Positions 1 through 3,240 of a stretch of 5,846 nt of DNA are shown piece by piece. The notes under the pieces are model-generated. The model was not told the DNA's origin. It made no database searches and saw nothing but the letters and a program-made list of their open reading frames with translations. Position numbers and translations under genes: made by a program. Position 1 is the stretch's first letter, and each line of letters opens with the position of its first letter. Source of the DNA: CBIHLX01 sp966210935 (GTDB lineage: Bacteria > Patescibacteriota > Saccharimonadia > Saccharimonadales > Saccharimonadaceae); the NCBI GenBank assembly GCA_966210935.1, contig CBIHLX010000051.1, positions 1 to 5,846 on the forward strand, in the 5' to 3' direction.

Positions 1-69
1 GGCAACAAACAACACGCCAAGCTGAAGCTGCCAGATCGGATCGTGAGTCTTTTGAAAAACTTTTTTCAT
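1..69 (-). CDS. Partial N-terminus of an unrecognised, probably integral membrane protein
   Basis: Reading the minus strand from the ATG at 69-67 gives 23 uninterrupted codons before the window edge. The peptide begins MKKVFQKTHDPIWQLQLG and then turns hydrophobic (VLFVA). A short basic start followed by the onset of a hydrophobic stretch is typical of the first cytoplasmic residues before a transmembrane helix. An AGGA (minus strand, 81-84) lies 11 bases upstream of the ATG, a weak but usable ribosome binding site. A well-formed extended -10 box lies at 102-110 and a strong hairpin at 148-180 isolates the gene from its upstream neighbour, so it looks like an independent transcription unit. 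I do not recognise the family from so few residues. The fragment could be spurious, but the promoter, the start and the hydrophobic turn agree. Confidence 0.55.
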   Translation of the reverse strand, partial: MKKVFQKTHDPIWQLQLGVLFVA

Positions 70-101
70 TTATCCACGCGTCCTATTTGTCATGTTTGTT
101 G

Positions 102-110
102 ATTATAGCA
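102..110 (-). promoter_or_regulatory. Extended -10 promoter (TGC-TATAAT) for the minus-strand gene at 69
   Basis: On the minus strand this reads TGCTATAAT, a perfect TATAAT (102-107) with the TGn extension (108-110). The predicted transcription start is near 95, giving a leader of about 26 bases before the ATG at 69. No good -35 hexamer is seen 16-18 bp upstream, which is normal for extended -10 promoters. Confidence 0.6.
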
Positions 111-147
111 TATACGATATACCCTTATTATCGGCTTCGTCCCTACA

Positions 148-180
148 AATAATCGAACCGATTTGCTCGGTTCGATTATT
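148..180 (-). terminator. Intrinsic terminator hairpin, possibly bidirectional
   Basis: The arms AATAATCGAACCGA (148-161) and TCGGTTCGATTATT (167-180) are perfect 14-bp inverted repeats around a 5-base loop (TTTGC). The core next to the loop is GC-rich and the base of the stem is A/T-only, as in Rho-independent terminators that can work in both directions. On the minus strand the stem runs into ATTATTTGT, a U-rich tail. It lies about 115 bases after the stop of the PepSY-like gene (295) and before the promoter of the gene at 69, so it best serves as the end of the former's transcript. A protein-binding palindrome is the alternative. Confidence 0.7.
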
Positions 181-294
181 GCATTGCACACGACTCATAT
201 TGGCCGTACTGTCACGTTATGTTTATATTACTTGCTGATGTTACACTTACGGTACTATGCAGCATTAGTGCGTCCACACCTATATCAGCACTCC
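181..294. other. Non-coding 3' region of the minus-strand PepSY-like gene
   Basis: There is no convincing coding frame or promoter here. It is the probable 3' untranslated region between the stop at 295 and the terminator hairpin. A weak imperfect inverted repeat (206-212 with 249-255, one G-U pair, loop of about 36 bases) is visible but unremarkable. Confidence 0.4.
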
Positions 295-633
295 TTACCT
301 ATAGTATGAACCAAGGTAAGCGCCGTCACGTTCACGTACGAGACTATTGCAGCCGTCGACAAAGACAATAATGATAATCACATCATTATCATGGTTGCGG
401 TAACGGTTTTCTCCAACAATACCCCTACCTGGATGGTGACGCCTGGCTACTTCATGTGCTCGCCCACTTGAGCCGTACCCATTGTTGTCGTGGCGGTTAT
501 TATTATGATGTCGCCAGTTATTGTCGTTATGATAGCTGTGTGCGCTTACGCCAAGAGGCAAAACAGACAGACTCATCACGCCTGCCATTAATGTCGCCGT
601 AGTAAGCTTTCTCATATTGCTCATACTCCTCAT
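295..633 (-). CDS. Small exported His/Asn-rich protein with a PepSY-like C-terminal domain
   Basis: The protein has 112 residues. The N-terminus is a classical Sec signal peptide: basic start (R2, R8, K9), hydrophobic core 10-28, and an Ala-type cleavage site after VSA31. The mature protein opens with a low-complexity stretch (32-51) holding five His and eight Asn, with Arg and Asp between them, then a Gly/Ser linker. Residues about 59-112 (AHEVARRHHPG...VIIIIVFVDG...VRERDGAYLGSYYR) resemble a minimal PepSY domain: an Ala/His helix ending in HPG, a beta strand of branched residues, then a DG turn and a last strand. Its role is unknown. PepSY domains are extracytoplasmic, often regulate proteases or bind ligands, and the His cluster could bind metal. 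Start choice: ATG 633 follows AAGGAGG (638-644) at a short 4-base spacing. A second Shine-Dalgarno sequence, GAGGAG (626-631), sits 10 bases before ATG 615, whose product MRKLTTATLM is an equally good signal peptide. Either start keeps the signal peptide intact. Confidence 0.75.
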   Translation of the reverse strand: MRSMSNMRKLTTATLMAGVMSLSVLPLGVSAHSYHNDNNWRHHNNNRHDNNGYGSSGRAHEVARRHHPGRGIVGENRYRNHDNDVIIIIVFVDGCNSLVRERDGAYLGSYYR

Positions 634-637
634 ACAC

Positions 638-644
638 CCTCCTT
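638..644 (-). promoter_or_regulatory. Strong Shine-Dalgarno (AAGGAGG) of the PepSY-like gene, with a second SD inside the first codons
   Basis: On the minus strand AAGGAGG lies 4 bases before ATG 633. A second purine block, GAGGAG (626-631), overlaps codons 1-3 and is placed 10 bases before the in-frame ATG at 615. Two good start sites therefore compete within 18 bases. Confidence 0.6.
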
Positions 645-851
645 GTTTTTAAATTTCTTCTTGCGCTCGGTCCCTCACTTTCTTAACCCCTCCTTTCGCC
701 TTCCCATTCAATAATAAAATTATGTACATAAACTTTCTGCGAGATACCTCACGCACACAGCACATCAACATGTATTTGTTTAAGCAGCAATTACCTGTCT
801 ATGTATTTTTATTGCTGCTTAGTGTCGCAAATTCCTAGTAGCTAAATTTGA
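645..851. other. Divergent intergenic control region
   Basis: This separates the minus-strand PepSY-like gene from the plus-strand exonuclease gene. It holds an A/T-rich block at about 706-735 where the minus-strand promoter probably lies. A TACATAAT on the minus strand (723-730) is a weak -10 candidate, but I find no convincing -35. It also holds the long inverted repeat at 781-821. I see no open frame worth calling. Confidence 0.45.
781..821. repeat. Inverted repeat TAAGCAGCAAT / ATTGCTGCTTA upstream of the exonuclease promoter
   Basis: Arms 781-791 and 811-821 are perfect 11-bp inverted repeats separated by 19 bases that end in a TATTTTT tract. The octamer TAAGCAGC in the left arm recurs in direct orientation at 872-879, between the predicted transcription start and the Shine-Dalgarno sequence of the next gene. 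No gene ends just upstream on either strand, so a terminator role is unlikely. Operator half-sites for a regulator, or an RNA structure in a longer leader transcript, fit better. Confidence 0.6.
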
Positions 852-857
852 TATAAT
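849..857 (+). promoter_or_regulatory. Extended -10 promoter (TGA-TATAAT) for the exonuclease/GIY-YIG gene
   Basis: TGATATAAT gives a perfect -10 hexamer (852-857) with the TGn extension. The -35 position (about 829-834) has no TTGACA-like sequence. The predicted start is near 864, giving a leader of about 28 bases to the ATT at 892. TAAGCAGC octamers lie on both sides (inverted copy 814-821, direct copy 872-879), which suggests repressor control. Confidence 0.6.
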
Positions 858-871
858 AAGTATAGTAACCA

Positions 872-879
872 TAAGCAGC
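872..879 (+). promoter_or_regulatory. Third TAAGCAGC copy, abutting the ribosome binding site
   Basis: This octamer is identical to 781-788 and is the reverse complement of 814-821. It directly abuts the GAGG (880-883). Bound protein here, or RNA pairing with 814-821 in a longer transcript, would affect transcription or translation of the gene. Confidence 0.4.
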
Positions 880-891
880 GAGGCAACCGTC

Positions 892-2313
892 ATTTTTAAA
901 CAACCGCTAGTGTTCGTAGACGTCGAAACGACTGGCATGAGTCCGCAGCGTGACCGTGTCATCGAAGTGGCCGCCATACGGGTGGAAGATAATCAGATTG
1001 TCGATTCTATTAGCACCCTTCTGGATCCTGGGGTTTCTATTCCCTATAACATTACGCAAATTACAGGCATAGCTAACGGTGACGTTGCAGGAAAACCATC
1101 ATTTGACGACATCGCCGACCAGCTCCAGCAATTATGTGAAGGAGCAATTTTTGTTGCCCATAACGTACGCTTTGACTATTCATTTTTACGCCAAGAATTC
1201 AAACATGTCGGTATAGATTTTGCGCCCAAGCAGGTTTGCACGGTCAAGCTGTCGCGCTCTCTCTATCCGCACATGCCCCGACATCGCCTTAGTGATGTAA
1301 TTAGTTATCATAATTTTACATTCATAAATCGCCACCGCGCTTATGATGATGCTCTCGTGTTAGTGCAATTTTGGCAAAAACTTCAAGCCGACCATACAAT
1401 CGATATTGTCGAAGAAGCCCTCAAGTCCCAGATGTCTCGTCCTAGTATCCCACGTCATCTTGATAGTAAAATCATCCAGTCGCTACCCAGCGGACCAGGT
1501 GTCTATATTTTTGAAGACAATGATGGCGCACCGCTTTATATTGGCAAAAGTATCAATATAAAGAAGCGAGTGTTGAGCCATTTCACCGCCGATACGCGTG
1601 AAAGTAAAGAGTTTAAGATCTCCCAAAATATCCATCACATAAAGCACATCTCTACCACCGGCGAACTGTCTGCACTGCTACTTGAATCAAGCTTAATCAA
1701 ACAGCACATGCCCGTCTACAATCGCCGCCTACGCAGACTCCGCTCTCTGTCCGTCACACTAAAACACACTGATGCCCATGGCTACATAAATCTCTCGCTC
1801 AGCGACCTTACCATGGCAGAAGTACCCGATTATCATAATATTGTCGCTATGCACCCACGGCGCATGGCGGCTAAAAACTCTCTTCTGTCAGCTGTTAAAA
1901 CATTCGACCTTTGCCCTAAGTTATGTGGCCTCGAGAAAGCAAAAGGCGCCTGTTTCTCTTACCAACTAGGTAAATGTCGTGGCGCCTGTGTCGGCGACGA
2001 AGCGAGTGAAGACTACAATCAGCGCCTACTAAATGCGTTTAGCGGACGAGGAGTTGACGACTGGCCACACCAAGGTCCGGTACTCATCATCGAACATAGC
2101 GATACCAATGATAGCCAGACAGGCTTTATTGTCAACAACTGGATTATTGAGGGCACCGTGAACGTCGAAGCCGACAATACGCCGACTTATACGCCCTATA
2201 GCCAAGACTTTGATCTCGATGCCTATACAATTTTGCGGTCCTACCTCCTTCGCCACCCAGAGCGCGTCACAATTCGCACCTATCACGGCAAATTTGAAGA
2301 GCCGTACTTTTAG
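892..2313 (+). CDS. DEDDh 3'-5' exonuclease fused to a GIY-YIG endonuclease with UvrC-type cysteine cluster
   Basis: Probable DNA repair or DNA processing nuclease. Residue numbers count the GTG at 910 as 1. Residues 1-165 are a DnaQ/epsilon-type exonuclease with all DEDDh metal and catalytic residues: D4 and E6 (VDVETTG), D89 (HNVRFD), H142 and D147 (HRAYDDA). Residues about 188-275 are a UvrC/Cho-type GIY-YIG nuclease: GVY 197-199, YIG 210-212, K213, R220, E259 and N271, spaced as in UvrC. Cysteines 335, 339, 348, 356 and 360 follow; the last three have the C-X7-C-X3-C spacing of the UvrC iron-sulfur motif. The tail to 467 shows no UVR (UvrB-binding) motif and no RNase H-like second nuclease, so the protein is Cho-like, not a full UvrC. 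The same fusion is known in Actinobacteria and Proteobacteria. Start choice: the GTG at 910 has no Shine-Dalgarno and truncates the first strand. The ATT at 892 lies 8 bases after GAGG (880-883) and adds MFKQPL, giving 473 residues. No ATG, GTG or TTG occurs in frame upstream before a stop at 820. Confidence 0.9.
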   Translation: MFKQPLVFVDVETTGMSPQRDRVIEVAAIRVEDNQIVDSISTLLDPGVSIPYNITQITGIANGDVAGKPSFDDIADQLQQLCEGAIFVAHNVRFDYSFLRQEFKHVGIDFAPKQVCTVKLSRSLYPHMPRHRLSDVISYHNFTFINRHRAYDDALVLVQFWQKLQADHTIDIVEEALKSQMSRPSIPRHLDSKIIQSLPSGPGVYIFEDNDGAPLYIGKSINIKKRVLSHFTADTRESKEFKISQNIHHIKHISTTGELSALLLESSLIKQHMPVYNRRLRRLRSLSVTLKHTDAHGYINLSLSDLTMAEVPDYHNIVAMHPRRMAAKNSLLSAVKTFDLCPKLCGLEKAKGACFSYQLGKCRGACVGDEASEDYNQRLLNAFSGRGVDDWPHQGPVLIIEHSDTNDSQTGFIVNNWIIEGTVNVEADNTPTYTPYSQDFDLDAYTILRSYLLRHPERVTIRTYHGKFEEPYF

Positions 2314-2323
2314 GCGCCTGCTG

Positions 2324-2329
2324 TATAAT
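2324..2329 (+). promoter_or_regulatory. Probable -10 box (TATAAT) driving the Erm-like gene with a very short leader
   Basis: A perfect TATAAT preceded directly by TG lies in the 30-base gap between the nuclease and methyltransferase genes, just after an 8-bp palindrome (AGGCGCCT, 2312-2319). It predicts transcription starting near 2336, only about 8 bases before the ATG at 2344. No -35 is seen at normal spacing. Read-through from the upstream gene is also possible. Confidence 0.5.
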
Positions 2330-2343
2330 AAGACTAACTCCAT

Positions 2344-3078
2344 ATGAAACGTCTCGCTCATTACTCTCAGTATTTTCTTCGAAGCCCACGGCTCATCAAA
2401 GAGCTCATCGGGCACTCCACTATCACCAAGCATGACTTTGTGCTCGATATTGGCGCCGGCAGTGGCGTCATATCGTCAGTCCTGGCTGAGCGATGCGCTA
2501 AGGTGCTAGCCATTGAATACGAGCCACGTATGGCCAGCAAGCTTCGCGCCAACCTGTCTCGGCACTCTAATGTCACTGTTTTTGAAGGTGACTTCCTCGC
2601 AATGGACTTGCCCCAGGGGCCTTATAAAGTCTTTGCCAATATTCCCTTCCACCTAAGCTCACCCATCCTTCGCAAGCTCACCCAAGCCGCCACTCCCCCA
2701 GATGCAATCTACCTTGTAGTTCAAAAGCAGTTCGCCAATAAGCTCCTCCCCGACTCCGATCGCTTCACAGGGCAGCTCGGCATGATGGTTGGACCTAGAT
2801 TTGCCGTTCGTATTCGCAAACGGCTCCAGCGCACCGACTTCTGGCCACATCCAAACGTCGACACCGTACTAGTAGAGCTGCTCCGTCGCGACACGCCTCT
2901 TATTGCATCGGCCGCAATGCCCGCCTATCGTCACTTTATCGAGGACTGCTTCTCCGATCCAAAGATTTTCGCCAAAATGCCACAACATAAGGTCAACCTC
3001 CCAGCCGACATAAAGCCCTCTCAGATGAAACTCACCCAATGGGTGGACCTGTTTAACGTACAACAAAAGTATCGCTAA
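2344..3078 (+). CDS. Erm-like rRNA adenine N6-methyltransferase (KsgA/Erm family)
   Basis: This is a cytoplasmic SAM-dependent enzyme predicted to methylate an adenine of 23S rRNA (the Erm target is A2058). The product has 244 residues, the usual Erm length and shorter than typical KsgA (about 270). Visible motifs: an N-terminal SQYFLRSPRLIKELI helix equivalent to the family QNF motif; motif I DIGAGSG (35-41); acidic E58 for the SAM ribose; D83 in motif III (EGDF); the catalytic NIPF (99-102), where Erm has NIPY/NIPF and KsgA usually NLPY; and FWPHPNVDTVLVEL, the conserved post-catalytic segment. The C-terminal DPKIFAKMPQ...LTQWVDLFN resembles the ErmC end (KKIF...LSLFN) as I recall it, which favours Erm over KsgA. 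The ATG is 30 bases after the previous stop and has no Shine-Dalgarno; a TATAAT 14 bases upstream suggests a near-leaderless mRNA. No regulatory leader peptide of the ermC type is visible. A housekeeping KsgA-like role remains the alternative. Confidence 0.85.
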   Translation: MKRLAHYSQYFLRSPRLIKELIGHSTITKHDFVLDIGAGSGVISSVLAERCAKVLAIEYEPRMASKLRANLSRHSNVTVFEGDFLAMDLPQGPYKVFANIPFHLSSPILRKLTQAATPPDAIYLVVQKQFANKLLPDSDRFTGQLGMMVGPRFAVRIRKRLQRTDFWPHPNVDTVLVELLRRDTPLIASAAMPAYRHFIEDCFSDPKIFAKMPQHKVNLPADIKPSQMKLTQWVDLFNVQQKYR

Positions 3079-3110
3079 TATAGCATTAGACGCTCTATGG
3101 CATCCGCTGT

Positions 3111-3140
3111 TGTGTGATAAATGTCACACATAAAATGTGA
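3111..3140. promoter_or_regulatory. CRP/FNR-like operator: TGTGTGA-N6-TCACACA plus a third half-site
   Basis: TGTGTGA (3111-3117) and TCACACA (3124-3130) are perfect 7-bp inverted repeats with a 6-base spacer. The inner part, TGTGA-N6-TCACA (3113-3128), equals the consensus core of CRP-family operators. A further TGTGA at 3136-3140 pairs symmetrically with the same TCACA. Half-site starts at 3113, 3124 and 3136 are about one helical turn apart. The palindrome directly precedes and the third half-site overlaps the candidate -10 TAAAAT (3131-3136), so a bound protein would probably repress. The regulator is unknown. Confidence 0.5.
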
Positions 3141-3148
3141 TTGCTCTC

Positions 3149-3164
3149 GTAGAGGCCACTCTAC
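3149..3164 (+). other. Small leader hairpin GTAGAG-GCCA-CTCTAC
   Basis: A perfect 6-bp stem with a 4-base loop lies in the likely 5' leader of the synthase gene. No U-run follows, so it is not a standard terminator. It may be an mRNA leader structure or chance. Confidence 0.3.
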
Positions 3165-3174
3165 CTCTTACGCT

Positions 3175-3240
3175 ATGGTCAACGTTAAGCACTTAGTCGG
3201 CGCATACGTTTCGCGCTGGAATCAAACGAGGAAGCCATGA
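3175..3240 (+). CDS. Possible 21-residue leader peptide overlapping the synthase start (ATGA)
   Basis: An ATG at 3175 opens a 21-codon frame (MVNVKHLVGA...NQTRKP) whose TGA (3238-3240) overlaps the synthase ATG (3237-3239) as ATGA, the classic arrangement for translational coupling. It has no clear Shine-Dalgarno and no similarity I recognise. A chance open frame is quite possible. Confidence 0.2.
   Translation: MVNVKHLVGAYVSRWNQTRKP

Larger units (their letters stand above)
3079..3236. other. Regulatory gap before the polysaccharide synthase operon
   Basis: These 158 bases hold a CRP-like palindrome (3111-3130) with an additional half-site (3136-3140), a possible -10 (TAAAAT, 3131-3136), a small perfect hairpin (3149-3164) and a possible leader peptide frame (3175-3240). 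No clear terminator for the Erm-like gene is seen. Confidence 0.5.

Noticed and set aside
206..255. Structured small RNA or riboswitch in the 3' region of the PepSY-like gene
   Set aside because: Only a 7-bp imperfect stem with a 36-base loop is seen, with no conserved riboswitch motif.
781..879. CRISPR-like or mobile-element end repeats
   Set aside because: There are only three short copies, unequal spacing, mixed orientation, no spacers and no transposase. The position around a promoter suggests regulation instead.
1944..2320. Repeated 9-mer AGGCGCCTG (1944-1952 and 2312-2320)
   Set aside because: One copy is inside the conserved Cys-cluster codons and the other spans a stop codon. With two copies only and no shared context, this is probably chance.
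2294..2329. TTGAAG (2294-2299) as -35 for the TATAAT at 2324
   Set aside because: The 24-base spacing is far from the usual 16-18.
2029..2433. Minus-strand open frame of 134 codons
   Set aside because: It lies opposite the nuclease end and the methyltransferase start, both with clear motifs. It has no ribosome binding site and no recognisable domain.
262..3089. Shared AGCATTAG at 262-269 and 3082-3089
   Set aside because: An isolated 8-mer match in two unrelated gaps is expected by chance in a window of this size.
3111..3130. Terminator for the Erm-like gene
   Set aside because: The 7-bp stem lies 33 bases after the stop but is A/T-rich and not followed by a U-run (TAAAATGTG follows). An operator fits better.
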